A DNA stretch of 45,012 bases, taken from assembly GCA_029007885.1 (NCBI GenBank), contig JAQXIR010000193.1, positions 1-45,012 of the forward strand, in the 5' to 3' direction. Shown here one piece after another: positions 9,915-19,778 of the stretch. The position numbers and the translations under genes are program-made. The DNA is from Lachnospiraceae bacterium. Its GTDB lineage: Bacteria; Bacillota; Clostridia; Lachnospirales; Lachnospiraceae. Numbering within the stretch: the stretch's first letter is position 1; each line of letters opens with the position of its first letter. The notes below the pieces were generated by a model. It worked only from the letters and a program-made list of their open reading frames with translations. It was not told the DNA's origin and did not search any database.

Positions 9915-10301
9915 ATGGTAGGACAGAACCCATATGCACAGTACAATAACAGTAAAATATTGACAGCATCCCCGGCAGAACTTACGCTTATGCTGTATGA
10001 CGGAGCGATTAAATTCTGCAATATAGCTATTATGGGAATTGAAAAAAACGATATTCAAAAAGCCCATACCAATATCGTAAAGGTACAGCGGATTATTGAA
10101 GAGTTCCGCTCTACTCTGGATAGAAAATATCCGGTTTCCGAAGATTTTGACAGAGTGTATGTGTATCTGTTGCAGCGTCTGCTGGAAGCAAATATGAAAA
10201 AGGATGCGGAAATTTTAAAAGAAGTATCCGTTCATTTACACTCCATGCGGGATACATGGAAAGAAGTTATGCGGTTAAATCGTGAGAAAAGTGCAATCTA
10301 A
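9915..10301 (+). CDS. fliS: Flagellar export chaperone FliS
   Basis: NPYAQYNNSKILTASPAELTLMLYDGAIKFCNIA; start taken at ATG after ACAGGAGG (ORF track begins 9894). Confidence 0.95.
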   Translation: MVGQNPYAQYNNSKILTASPAELTLMLYDGAIKFCNIAIMGIEKNDIQKAHTNIVKVQRIIEEFRSTLDRKYPVSEDFDRVYVYLLQRLLEANMKKDAEILKEVSVHLHSMRDTWKEVMRLNREKSAI

Positions 10302-10315
10302 AAAGGAAGAACGAG

Positions 10316-10789
10316 ATGGAAAATTATCTGCAGATTATGCAGCAAAGTCTTTGCGAGAAAAAAGAGATATTGACTGCGATTGAAGAAAAGAGCAGACAAC
10401 AGGCACAGTTGATTGCGAAAGAGGATTTTTCGTTAGAAGAAATTGATAAGAATATGGATGAAAAATCGGAGTTAATCGATAAACTGACACTGCTGGATAA
10501 CGGATTTGACAGTTTATATGAAAAAGTGCGTCAGGAACTGAATGACAATAAAGAACTTTATCGGGAACAGATTAAGGCCATGCAGGAACTGATATCCGGG
10601 ATTATGGAAAAAAGTGCATCAATTGAGGCTTTGGAAGCACGAAATAAGGCTGCAATTGAAGAATATTTCCGTAACCGTAAAAAGGAACTGAAAAGTAACA
10701 GAAGGGTATCCGATGTGGCATATCAGTATTATAAATCGGCAAAAAATCTCGAATATGTAGACTCTCAGTTTCTGGATCAGAAAAAATGA
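10316..10789 (+). CDS. Putative flagellar chaperone (FliT/FlgN-like coiled-coil protein)
   Basis: 157 aa helical protein directly downstream of fliS (FliT position); MENYLQIMQQSLCEKKEILTAIEEKSRQQAQLI. Confidence 0.6.
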   Translation: MENYLQIMQQSLCEKKEILTAIEEKSRQQAQLIAKEDFSLEEIDKNMDEKSELIDKLTLLDNGFDSLYEKVRQELNDNKELYREQIKAMQELISGIMEKSASIEALEARNKAAIEEYFRNRKKELKSNRRVSDVAYQYYKSAKNLEYVDSQFLDQKK

Positions 10790-10806
10790 TATAAGAACCA
10801 AAAAAT

Positions 10807-10838
10807 AACTTCCGGTCTCTTTTGATCGGGAGTTTTTG
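10807..10838 (+). terminator. Rho-independent terminator closing the flagellar cluster
   Basis: AACTTCCGGTC-TCTTTT-GATCGGGAGTT followed by TTTG; 11-bp stem including G-U pairs. Confidence 0.8.
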
Positions 10839-10870
10839 TGTTCATTTTGATATAGAAAAAAGGAATAATA

Positions 10871-12445
10871 ATGAAGGAATATTTTAAGTGCGAAGTTGAA
10901 AAAACAATTGCAACTGTAGAGAAAAACCGGGATGAGGAGGATCTGACCTTCTGTATTCTTTCAGATTCCCACTATGAACCGGACGGAACATGGGAGGACA
11001 CCGCTGCGACTATTTATAAGACATTGGAAAGCGTTCCGGTGGATGCCATTATTCATCTGGGAGACTTTACGGATGGTTGTGATAAGAAAAAGATTACAGA
11101 ATCTTATGTAAACAAGATGCTGCAGGATCTTGACAAGAATGGGAAACCGGTACTTGTGACAATCGGAAATCATGATGCCAATTCCTATAAGAAAAATAAG
11201 GAACCATTTTCGGAGGAGGAAATGGTGCGACTATTCCGCATACCGGCAGCCTATTATTACCGAGACTTTGAAAAAGCGAAGATAAGATGCCTCTTTTTAC
11301 GTTCTGATGATATCAGGGAACCGGTACGATACGGGTTTTCAAATGAAGAGGTCGAATGGGTAGAAAAGACACTGCAGGAAATGCCGAAAGGGTACAAAGC
11401 AGTTGTTTTTTCACATGAGGCTCCGTTGCCGGAACTTGACTATTGGTCAAGACTGATTCGTAACGGAAACAATTTACTAAAGGTGCTTGAATCATATAAT
11501 GCGAAAGAGGATAGACAGATTCTTGCTTACATTCATGGACATACCCATGCAGAATACGTTTATGAAAAGTGTAGCTTTCCGATTATTTCGATAAGCTGCA
11601 GCCTTTGTAAGGATGTTGGTGAGAAAAAGCCGAAAGGTGCCGGTTCGCAAGAAAGGGAGCGGGGAAGTGTATCACAGGAACTGTGGGAAATTCTTCAGAT
11701 TCACCCGAAGAAGGAGGAAATTGATCTGGTACGCTTCGGAGCAGGAGGTGACAGGAAAATCTCCTGTGTAAAACGTGAAAGTACCTGGAGAGAAGAGCGG
11801 ACAAAAAAGAGGGAAGCACGTCATCCGAAGATATGGGCACATCGCGGCTCTTCCGGATTTGCACCGGAAAACACCATACCGGCTTTTGAAGTTGCAAAAG
11901 AACTAGAAGTGGATGGTATTGAACTGGATGTGCGGATGACAAAAGACAAAGAACTTGTTGCTATCCATGATAAAACAATTGATAGAACCGGAGACGGAAG
12001 AGGAAGAGTTGAAGATTTTACCTTGGATGAATTAAAACAAATCAATTTTGCAAAAGAAAAACCTGCATTTGGATTTGTTACAATTCCGACTTTGCGGCAA
12101 GTCTATGAAATGTTTCAAAATACAGACTTTATGATTTATGTGAATCTAGGGGAGAAGGACTCTGATGCTGAAGAATGCTTGAAAAAACTGACAGCAGAGA
12201 TGGGCATGACAAGGCAAGTTGTTGATTCTTCGTCTGAAAAATATGTTATGATAGAAGTGCAGCATGATACAAAAAAGAATCAGAATTTGTCTGAAACCAT
12301 CAATGTATTGCATAAAAAGGGCAAGAAGGCTGTGGTCAAGATTGTAAACGATCCGCAGCAGGCAATGGATTTAAAAGAAATGGGAGCAGATGTCATTATT
12401 ACGGACCATCCGGGAAAGATGCGGGATCTGTTGACCGAATTGTGA
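10871..12445 (+). CDS. Fusion of N-terminal calcineurin-like metallophosphoesterase and C-terminal glycerophosphodiester phosphodiesterase (GDPD) domain
   Basis: Metallophosphatase motifs LSDSHYEP, HLGDFTDG, IGNHDAN, FSHE, YIHGHTH; GDPD motifs HRGSSGFAPENTIPAFEVAKELEVDGIELDVRMTKDKELVAIHD and C-term ADVIITDHPGKM. Confidence 0.85.
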   Translation: MKEYFKCEVEKTIATVEKNRDEEDLTFCILSDSHYEPDGTWEDTAATIYKTLESVPVDAIIHLGDFTDGCDKKKITESYVNKMLQDLDKNGKPVLVTIGNHDANSYKKNKEPFSEEEMVRLFRIPAAYYYRDFEKAKIRCLFLRSDDIREPVRYGFSNEEVEWVEKTLQEMPKGYKAVVFSHEAPLPELDYWSRLIRNGNNLLKVLESYNAKEDRQILAYIHGHTHAEYVYEKCSFPIISISCSLCKDVGEKKPKGAGSQERERGSVSQELWEILQIHPKKEEIDLVRFGAGGDRKISCVKRESTWREERTKKREARHPKIWAHRGSSGFAPENTIPAFEVAKELEVDGIELDVRMTKDKELVAIHDKTIDRTGDGRGRVEDFTLDELKQINFAKEKPAFGFVTIPTLRQVYEMFQNTDFMIYVNLGEKDSDAEECLKKLTAEMGMTRQVVDSSSEKYVMIEVQHDTKKNQNLSETINVLHKKGKKAVVKIVNDPQQAMDLKEMGADVIITDHPGKMRDLLTEL

Positions 12446-12461
12446 TAAAGGAGGATAAACT

Positions 12462-13586
12462 ATGCATTATGATTATTTAATTGTGGGAGCGGGACTTTTT
12501 GGAGCAGTGTTTGCATCGGAAATGAAAAAGAGAGGAAAGACTTCTCTTGTGATTGATAAACGCGACCATATTGCAGGAAATATTTATACAAAAGAATGGA
12601 ATGATATTCATGTGCATTGGTACGGAGCACATATTTTTCACACGTCCAACAAGGAAATATGGGATTATGTAAATCAATATGCAGAGTTTAATCATTTTGT
12701 AAATTCTCCGGTTGCAGTCTATGGAGAAGAATTGTATAACCTTCCGTTTAATATGAATACCTTCAGCCGTTTATGGAATGTCAGAACACCAAAGCAGGCA
12801 CAGGAAAAGATTAGGGAACAGATTGCAAACCTGCATATTGAAGAACCGAAGAATTTGGAGGAACAGGCACTTTCCCTGGTTGGAACAGACGTATATGAAA
12901 AATTGATAAAGGGATATACAGAAAAACAATGGGGACGTGACTGTAAAGAACTTCCGGCTTTTATCATTAAACGACTGCCGTTGCGATTTACCTATGACAA
13001 CAATTATTTTAACGACAGGTATCAGGGAATTCCGATAGGCGGCTACACAAAAATTGTAGAAAAAATGCTCGACGGTATACCGGTGATTCTCAATATGCCT
13101 TATAAAGAATTTATCAAAAAGAATAAAGAAAAGGAAAAAAATGCCGATACTTTTACTAAGATAGTTTATACGGGAATGATTGACGAATACTTCAATTATT
13201 GTCTTGGCGAACTGGAATACCGTTCTCTTAAATTTGAACATGAATTGGTGCCGGGAGAGGAAAACTATCAGGGAAATGCGGTAGTAAATTATACGCAGCG
13301 TGAGATTCCATATACAAGAATCATCGAACATAAGCACTTTGAATTCGGGAAACAGCAGGATACGGTGATTACGAAAGAATTCCCTGCAGATTGGAAAAAA
13401 GGTGATGAACCGTATTATCCAATCAACAACGAAAAGAATAATGCTCTGTTTCAGGCGTATTGCCGACTGGCAGAGAATGAAGAAAATGTTTTGTTCGGCG
13501 GAAGACTTGGGCAGTACCGCTATTATGACATGGATAAGGTAATTGAAGCGGCACTTGCAATGGTCTCTCAGGAAGATATGCTATAG
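12462..13586 (+). CDS. glf: UDP-galactopyranose mutase
   Basis: MHYDYLIVGAGLFGAVFASEMKKRGKTSLVIDKRDHIAGNIYT..WYGAHIFHTSNKEIWDYVNQYAEF; FAD-binding GxGxxG and UGM signature. Confidence 0.95.
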   Translation: MHYDYLIVGAGLFGAVFASEMKKRGKTSLVIDKRDHIAGNIYTKEWNDIHVHWYGAHIFHTSNKEIWDYVNQYAEFNHFVNSPVAVYGEELYNLPFNMNTFSRLWNVRTPKQAQEKIREQIANLHIEEPKNLEEQALSLVGTDVYEKLIKGYTEKQWGRDCKELPAFIIKRLPLRFTYDNNYFNDRYQGIPIGGYTKIVEKMLDGIPVILNMPYKEFIKKNKEKEKNADTFTKIVYTGMIDEYFNYCLGELEYRSLKFEHELVPGEENYQGNAVVNYTQREIPYTRIIEHKHFEFGKQQDTVITKEFPADWKKGDEPYYPINNEKNNALFQAYCRLAENEENVLFGGRLGQYRYYDMDKVIEAALAMVSQEDML

Positions 13587-13610
13587 AAAATTGCAAAGGA
13601 TGGCGGCAGT

Positions 13611-15776
13611 ATGATACTTGGAAGGGAAAGACAAAAGGAAGCAGAAGAAAGAGTTGACGAAATAAGCAGACAGCAGCATATCAATCTGGTTCCGATGGAT
13701 GTGATTAACGGATATGAGATACGCCCCGGTTTTTACGAGATTAACGGAGCAACACCGATACCGGGTGGAATTAACTTTACCATTCATTCCAATCAGGCAA
13801 CATCCTGTGAACTGCTTCTTTTCCGCAGACGGGAAAAAGAACCGTTTGCTGTAATCCCGTTTCCGGAGCATTACAAAATCGGAAACTGTTATTCCATGAT
13901 CGTTTTTAGACTGGATATTGAAAATTTGGAATATGCTTACCGAATGGATGGTCCGTATGATTTTAAACGAGGATTGATTTTTGACAAAAAGAATATTCTG
14001 TTAGACCCATATGCAAAGGCGGTTGCCGGCATGCATGAGTGGGGAAAAGATATTGTGTCCGATACGGGATACAGGGCCCGTGTGGTAAAGGATGACTTTG
14101 ACTGGGGAGACTGTAAGCAATTACTGACCCCGATGGAAGACTTGATTATCTATGAGATGCATATCCGCGGATTCACAAAAGACGAATCCTCGGGAGTGGA
14201 TTTCCCGGGAACATTTGATGCGGTAAGACAAAAGATTCCTTATTTAAAAGAATTAGGCGTTACGGCGGTTGAATTTATGCCTATTTTTGAATTCAATGAG
14301 ATGCATGACCACCGTGAGCATGAAGGCAACCAACTGCTTGATTATTGGGGATATAATACCATTAATTTCTTCTCTCCGAATACAGCATATTGTTCAAGAC
14401 CGGAGTATCATAAAGAAGGAAACGAACTGAAACGTGTTGTAAAATTGTTAAATGAGAACGGAATAGAAGTATTTCTTGATGTTGTATTTAACCATACGGC
14501 GGAGGGAAATGAAAATGGTCCGGTCATCTCTTTTAAAGGAATCGATAATAACATTTATTATCTGCTGACGCCGGATGGATACTATTACAATTTCAGCGGA
14601 TGCGGAAATACGTTAAACTGCAATCATCCGATTGTCCGCCAGTTTATTTTAGACTGTCTGCGCTACTGGGTCATTGCTTATCGAATTGACGGATTCCGTT
14701 TTGACTTGGCGTCCATTCTCGGAAGAAACGAAGACGGTTCCCCGATGAACCAACCGCCGCTTTTGGAAGCATTGGCATTTGACCCGATTCTCGGAAAGGT
14801 AAAACTGATTGCGGAAGCATGGGATGCCGGAGGAATGTATCAGGTTGGCTCTTTCCCTTCCTGGAATCGATGGATGGAATGGAACGGGAAATATCGAGAT
14901 GACTTGCGCAGTTTCCTAAAAGGTGATAACGGAAAGGAACAGGCTGCAGCCAATCGTATTACCGGCTCGCCGGATATTTACAATCCGAATGACAGGGGAC
15001 ATTTTGCTTCGATTAACTTCATAACCTGCCACGACGGATTTACCCTGCATGATTTGTACACTTACAACGGAAAACATAATGAAGCAAACGGCTGGAACAA
15101 TACGGACGGTACGAATGATAACTATAGCTGGAACTGCGGCGTGGAAGGAGAAACAGATGATCCGGCGATTAACGCCCTTCGGAGACGTCTTGTGAAAAAT
15201 GCCTGCATTACCCTTATGCTAAGCCGAGGAATTCCAATGTTTTTGGCTGGGGATGAGTTTGGAAATACACAGTTTGGAAATAATAACGGCTATTGTCAGG
15301 ATAATAAAATTTCCTGGCTGGACTGGACATTGCTTGATAAAAACAAAGACTTGTTTTCCTTTTTCCAATATATGATCTGGTTTCGCAAGATGCATCGTAC
15401 AGTTCGGATTGATACGGAAAAATGTTCTTTGAATTATCCGTTTATTTCCCAGCATGGGTTACATCCTTTCTGGTGTGATTATCAGAGTAATCACCACTAT
15501 GTTGGAATTATGTATGCCGGAAGAAACAGAAAGGGAGACGACGAACTTGTATATCTTGCAATTAACTCTTTCTGGGAACAGCAGACCATACAGCTTCCGA
15601 TGCCGCCGGAAGGATATCGCTGGTATCTTGCGATAGACACCTACCGGGAGGAGAGTGTTGTACAGGACATGATTGCGGTAACAGGGCCAATCCCTATTAT
15701 GCCGCGCAGCGTTATGGTTATGGAAACCTACAAAATCATTGAAACAAGCAGCGGAAAACAGATTCCCGAGACATAG
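13611..15776 (+). CDS. Glycogen debranching enzyme / isoamylase-type GH13 (GlgX/TreX-like)
   Basis: VDGLEYAYRMDGP-type CBM48 start, YEMHIRGFTKDESSGVDFPGTF, DVVFNHTAEGNENGP, YRIDGFRFDLASILGR, FITCHDGFTLHDLYTYNGKHNEANGWNNTDGTNDNYSWNCG. Confidence 0.93.
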   Translation: MILGRERQKEAEERVDEISRQQHINLVPMDVINGYEIRPGFYEINGATPIPGGINFTIHSNQATSCELLLFRRREKEPFAVIPFPEHYKIGNCYSMIVFRLDIENLEYAYRMDGPYDFKRGLIFDKKNILLDPYAKAVAGMHEWGKDIVSDTGYRARVVKDDFDWGDCKQLLTPMEDLIIYEMHIRGFTKDESSGVDFPGTFDAVRQKIPYLKELGVTAVEFMPIFEFNEMHDHREHEGNQLLDYWGYNTINFFSPNTAYCSRPEYHKEGNELKRVVKLLNENGIEVFLDVVFNHTAEGNENGPVISFKGIDNNIYYLLTPDGYYYNFSGCGNTLNCNHPIVRQFILDCLRYWVIAYRIDGFRFDLASILGRNEDGSPMNQPPLLEALAFDPILGKVKLIAEAWDAGGMYQVGSFPSWNRWMEWNGKYRDDLRSFLKGDNGKEQAAANRITGSPDIYNPNDRGHFASINFITCHDGFTLHDLYTYNGKHNEANGWNNTDGTNDNYSWNCGVEGETDDPAINALRRRLVKNACITLMLSRGIPMFLAGDEFGNTQFGNNNGYCQDNKISWLDWTLLDKNKDLFSFFQYMIWFRKMHRTVRIDTEKCSLNYPFISQHGLHPFWCDYQSNHHYVGIMYAGRNRKGDDELVYLAINSFWEQQTIQLPMPPEGYRWYLAIDTYREESVVQDMIAVTGPIPIMPRSVMVMETYKIIETSSGKQIPET

Positions 15777-15804
15777 CAGGAACTAATAATTTATAAATAA
15801 AACA

Positions 15805-15874
15805 AACAGGAGAATCCTTTTTCAAACCAGGTAAACGTAACCGTTTAAAAGGTTTGAAAAAGGATTTTCCTGTT
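15805..15874. terminator. Long hairpin between convergent genes (bidirectional terminator candidate)
   Basis: AACAGGAGAATCCTTTTTCAAACC ... GGTTTGAAAAAGGATTTTCCTGTT, 24-bp arms with one mismatch; between the + debranching enzyme gene and the minus FliD-like gene. Confidence 0.75.
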
Positions 15875-15913
15875 GTTATTAATTATATTTATATTTTATA
15901 TAATGAAGAGTTT

Positions 15914-17224
15914 CTAACAGTAACTGTTAAACATTAATCCTGCATATGCACTGCTTACATAAGGACTTATAAAGGATTTGCCCGGGTTCTTGTAAGCAAC
16001 AACGGTCTTATTGACATAGGAAAGCGGATTTAAGGAAATCTGGTCGCTTTTACGAAGGACGGCAGCAGAGAAATTGCGAACGCTGGAAAGTACTTCTTTT
16101 GATTCGTCCGCAGCTACAATATCTTTGAGGCGTTCTTCGTTCAGACTCAGTTCTCCGTCTGCGGCAATTGAAATTCCCAATTTTTCCATTTCCTGACGGT
16201 AAATACCGGCGATATTATTCATTTCCTGCACAAGATGCCGGCTTCTTTCCTGCGTGTCACGATATTCACTGATGGAACGAATAAATTGATTATAGCCGCC
16301 AAGCAGGTTTGCTATATTATCGCGGAGAGACTCGGTATCGGCCTTTATGCCGATGGTGGCGGTGATTCCTTCTTCGGGACTGACACCGTTTAGAGTAACT
16401 TCGTAATCATTCTGTAAAATAAAGGTGTTGGACACAGAACTTGCATCCATGCCGTTTACTTTAAAGTGTGCATTTGAGGCTTGCCTTGCGACATAATCAA
16501 TTCCAAGATAATTAACGGAACCGGAAAGACGGCTGGTCTGGTTGTCGGAAATAGAAAAAATCTTTGAGTCCTGACCGAAATCAATACCGACTCTGGAAGA
16601 AGAAATCTTTAAAGCAGTATTTCCGTTATCGTCTTCTTCTACAGAAGAAAGCAGACCGATGGAGGAACTGTTAATCAGACGGGAAAGGCGATTCTGAATA
16701 TCCTCGTTTGTATCTGTATCATTAATGGTGTATTGAAATTCATAACCCTGACCGTTTACCGTAACATCAAAAGAGTATTCTCCGGCAGGAATATCCCGGT
16801 CATATTTGGGAAGATATTTTCCGAGATTGACCTGAGGGGAAGCAAGAGAAGTTACTTCAATCTCATAAGTAGGTACTTCTGCCGCAGCCAATCCGGACTC
16901 ACCGATATATTTTGCACTGACAATATTATCATTGGAAGAATAGGCGATTTTACCGCCAAAATCAAGACTGTCCGTGCTGCCTGCAACTTCTAATATGGTA
17001 TTATGAAGTTCACGCGCATTTTCTTTGATGTCAATGACATAACGGCGCATATCGGTACTGTTATCAAATTTATAAAGGGGAGCATCTTTGTTGACTTTTG
17101 CAATAGAATTGCAAATGCTTTTTAACTCACTGCGCTTATGAGTATCATGGCGTGTATCGCTTTTCTTTGGCGCGTAAGTTGTCAGATATTGATTATAGAC
17201 GGTGTTCATGATAGAATTTGCCAT
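15914..17224 (-). CDS. FliD-like flagellar hook-associated protein (stand-alone paralog)
   Basis: 436 aa; FliD-type central region (YEIEVTSLASPQVNLGKYLP...FTVNGQGYEFQYTINDTDTNEDIQNRLSRLIN...) and C-terminal region (LRDNIANLLGGYNQFIRSISEYRD...LSLNEERLKDIV). Confidence 0.65.
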   Translation of the reverse strand: MANSIMNTVYNQYLTTYAPKKSDTRHDTHKRSELKSICNSIAKVNKDAPLYKFDNSTDMRRYVIDIKENARELHNTILEVAGSTDSLDFGGKIAYSSNDNIVSAKYIGESGLAAAEVPTYEIEVTSLASPQVNLGKYLPKYDRDIPAGEYSFDVTVNGQGYEFQYTINDTDTNEDIQNRLSRLINSSSIGLLSSVEEDDNGNTALKISSSRVGIDFGQDSKIFSISDNQTSRLSGSVNYLGIDYVARQASNAHFKVNGMDASSVSNTFILQNDYEVTLNGVSPEEGITATIGIKADTESLRDNIANLLGGYNQFIRSISEYRDTQERSRHLVQEMNNIAGIYRQEMEKLGISIAADGELSLNEERLKDIVAADESKEVLSSVRNFSAAVLRKSDQISLNPLSYVNKTVVAYKNPGKSFISPYVSSAYAGLMFNSYC

Positions 17225-17417
17225 AACTGCCCCTCCTTTCTTCCTTGATAAGAGTAATCATACAATTCGATAGACACTGACACTATATGATGATACAATC
17301 CGTGTATAGGCATACTAAGGCTTATAATAAATCTATTTATACACTTTTACATTACCATATAATAGGAAGAAACACAATCGGTTTTTGAAAAAAACTTATA
17401 ATAATAAGAAAAATCCA

Positions 17418-17446
17418 TTGACGAAGGACTTGCAATGTGATATATT
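17418..17446 (+). promoter_or_regulatory. Sigma-A promoter for rpmG-secE-nusG
   Basis: TTGACG-N17-TATATT. Confidence 0.75.
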
Positions 17447-17547
17447 GAACAAACGAGATGAGATTTAGGTCTTTTTTTTATGCGCAAAAACAGAAAACAG
17501 ACCAGACTTTTATCTAGGAAAGCAAATAAGAGCTTGGAGGTGGAACG

Positions 17548-17697
17548 ATGCGTACAAAAATTACATTGGCATGTACCGAGTGCAAACAGCGTAACTACAA
17601 TACCACAAAAGATAAGAAAGCACATCCGGACAGAATGGAAACCAAGAAATATTGCAGATTCTGCAAAACTCATACACTGCACAAAGAAACAAAATAG
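17548..17697 (+). CDS. rpmG: 50S ribosomal protein L33 (zinc-binding CxxC type)
   Basis: [49 protein letters not shown], 49 aa (below ORF-track cutoff); two CxxC motifs; SD GGAGGTGG. Confidence 0.95.
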   Translation: MRTKITLACTECKQRNYNTTKDKKAHPDRMETKKYCRFCKTHTLHKETK

Positions 17698-17731
17698 TGC
17701 TCAGTGCGTTTAATTTTGAAAGGAGTTTATT

Positions 17732-17938
17732 ATGGGAGATTCCGCAAACAAAGATAAGACCACAAAGACGAGTTTCTTTAAAGGTGTTCAATCTGAATTT
17801 AAGAAAATTACATGGCCTGACAAGAACTCACTTGTTAAGCAGTCTATCGCTGTTGTAGCGATATCAATCGTATTGGGACTTATCATTACTTTATTGGATA
17901 CACTCCTTCAATATGGTGTTAACTTCTTAACGATGTAA
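17732..17938 (+). CDS. secE: Preprotein translocase subunit SecE
   Basis: 68 aa, FFKGVQSEFKKITWPDKNSLVKQSIAVVAISIVLGLIITLLD. Confidence 0.95.
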   Translation: MGDSANKDKTTKTSFFKGVQSEFKKITWPDKNSLVKQSIAVVAISIVLGLIITLLDTLLQYGVNFLTM

Positions 17939-17954
17939 TAGCGAGGGTGATTGT

Positions 17955-18470
17955 ATGGCAGAGGCAAACTGGTATGTTGTGCATACCTATTCCGGATATG
18001 AAAATAAGGTCAAAGCAGATGTTGAAAAGACAATTGAGAACAGAAATCTGCATGAAGAAATTCTGGAAGTTCGTGTCCCGATGCAGGACGTTGTCGAAAT
18101 GAAGAACGGAGCCAGAAAGACAGTACAGAAAAAGATGTTCCCGGGATATGTTCTGATCAATATGGTGATGAACGATGACACATGGTATGTCGTAAGAAAC
18201 ACAAGAGGTGTAACCGGATTTGTCGGACCGGGAAGCAAGCCGGTACCGCTTACGGAAGCCGAAATGAAACCACTTGGTATCAAGACGGAAAATGTATCAA
18301 TTGATTTTGCGGAAGGCGATACAATTGTTGTTGTTGCCGGAGCATGGAAAGACACGGTTGGTGCAGTTCAGCGAATTGATTACGGAAAACAGACTGCAAC
18401 GATCAATGTAGAATTGTTCGGCAGGGAAACACCTGTTGAAATTGGATTTGAAGAAGTACGTAAAATGTAA
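17955..18470 (+). CDS. nusG: Transcription termination/antitermination protein NusG
   Basis: ANWYVVHTYSGYENKVKADVEK...FPGYVLINMVMNDDTWYVVRNTRGVTGFVG plus KOW region. Confidence 0.97.
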   Translation: MAEANWYVVHTYSGYENKVKADVEKTIENRNLHEEILEVRVPMQDVVEMKNGARKTVQKKMFPGYVLINMVMNDDTWYVVRNTRGVTGFVGPGSKPVPLTEAEMKPLGIKTENVSIDFAEGDTIVVVAGAWKDTVGAVQRIDYGKQTATINVELFGRETPVEIGFEEVRKM

Positions 18471-18500
18471 ACGAAGTTTATTGGATTTTTTCCATTAAGC

Positions 18501-18540
18501 GGTGGGAGGGTCACCTAGCCCGAGACCACAACATAGATAA
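18501..18540 (+). promoter_or_regulatory. Putative L1-binding/autoregulatory leader hairpin upstream of rplK
   Basis: GGTGGGAGGGTCACCTAGCCCGAGACCAC: GUGG/CCAC outer and GGG/CCC inner pairing, located just before the rplK SD; resembles L1-target mimics described for rplKA leaders. Confidence 0.55.
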
Positions 18541-18556
18541 ATAGGAGGTGCCTATC

Positions 18557-18982
18557 ATGGCAAAAAAAGTAGAAGGATATATTAAGTTACAGATCCCTGC
18601 TGGTAAAGCTACACCAGCACCGCCGGTTGGACCTGCATTAGGTCAGCACGGTGTAAACATTGTTGAATTTACAAAACAGTTCAACGCAAAAACAGCTGAC
18701 AAAGGAGATGTTATCATTCCTGTTGTTATTACTGTTTACGCAGACAGAAGTTTCAGCTTTGTTACAAAGACTCCGCCTGCTGCTGTATTACTCAAAAAAG
18801 CATGCAACTTGAAAACAGCATCCGCTACTCCGAACAAAGTAAAAGTAGCAAAGATCTCCAAAGATAAGATCCGTGAGATCGCTGAACTGAAAATGCCTGA
18901 CTTAAATGCTGCAAGTATCGAGGCTGCTATGAGCATGATTGCAGGTACTGCAAGAAGCATGGGTATTACGGTAGAAGACTAA
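18557..18982 (+). CDS. rplK: 50S ribosomal protein L11
   Basis: [49 protein letters not shown] start chosen over upstream in-frame GTG at 18548. Confidence 0.97.
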   Translation: MAKKVEGYIKLQIPAGKATPAPPVGPALGQHGVNIVEFTKQFNAKTADKGDVIIPVVITVYADRSFSFVTKTPPAAVLLKKACNLKTASATPNKVKVAKISKDKIREIAELKMPDLNAASIEAAMSMIAGTARSMGITVED

Positions 18983-18999
18983 TTAGGAGGAGAGCTAAG

Positions 19000-19689
19000 A
19001 TGAAACATGGAAAAAAATATAGCGAAGCTGCTAAATTAGTAGATCGCGCAGTTGCTTACGAACCGGACGAAGCCATCAGCATTGTTAAGAAAACAGCAAG
19101 CGCTAAGTTCGATGAGACAGTAGAAGTTCATATCAGAACAGGCTGTGACGGACGTCACGCTGAACAGCAGGTACGTGGTGCGGTTGTATTACCGAACGGT
19201 ACCGGAAAAACAGTTAAAGTTCTTGTATTTGCTAAAGGTGATAAAGTAAATGAAGCAGAAGCAGCCGGAGCAGATTATGTCGGCGGAGAAGAACTGATTC
19301 CGAAGATTCAGAACGAAGGTTGGTTTGACTTTGATGTTGTTGTTGCAACTCCTGATATGATGGGTGTTGTAGGACGTCTCGGTAAAGTGCTCGGACCGAA
19401 AGGCTTAATGCCGAACCCGAAAGCAGGAACCGTAACAATGGACGTTACAAAAGCAGTAAACGATATTAAAGCAGGTAAGATTGAATACAGACTTGATAAA
19501 GCCAATATTATTCATGTACCGGTTGGAAAAGCATCCTTTACGGAAGAAAAATTACAGGAAAACTTCAACGCGTTAATGGAAGCAATCGTAAAAGCAAGAC
19601 CGACATCTTTAAAAGGACAATATTTAAAGAGCATTACACTTGCTTGCACAATGGGACCGGGTGTGAAGGTTTCCACAGCTAAATTCTAA
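19000..19689 (+). CDS. rplA: 50S ribosomal protein L1
   Basis: [45 protein letters not shown]..., canonical L1. Confidence 0.97.
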   Translation: MKHGKKYSEAAKLVDRAVAYEPDEAISIVKKTASAKFDETVEVHIRTGCDGRHAEQQVRGAVVLPNGTGKTVKVLVFAKGDKVNEAEAAGADYVGGEELIPKIQNEGWFDFDVVVATPDMMGVVGRLGKVLGPKGLMPNPKAGTVTMDVTKAVNDIKAGKIEYRLDKANIIHVPVGKASFTEEKLQENFNALMEAIVKARPTSLKGQYLKSITLACTMGPGVKVSTAKF

Positions 19690-19700
19690 GAAGATGTTCT

Positions 19701-19732
19701 AAAAAGACACAGCGTTTGCTGTGTCTTTTTTT
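19701..19732 (+). terminator. Rho-independent terminator after rplA
   Basis: AAAAAGACACAGC-GTTT-GCTGTGTCTTTTTTT, perfect stem with U-tract. Confidence 0.93.
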
Positions 19733-19778
19733 GATATGTGGTAAAATGGTGTAAAAGGACAGAACGAGGAACGGGTAC

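Noticed and set aside
12771-13337. 188-aa minus-strand ORF inside glf
   Set aside because: Composition (Phe/Ile-rich) fits antisense of an AT-rich coding gene; no SD or homology signal.
17280-17345. GTGTATA...TATACAC dyad upstream of the FliD-like gene and rpmG as a regulator site
   Set aside because: Only 7 bp in a very AT-rich region; easily random.
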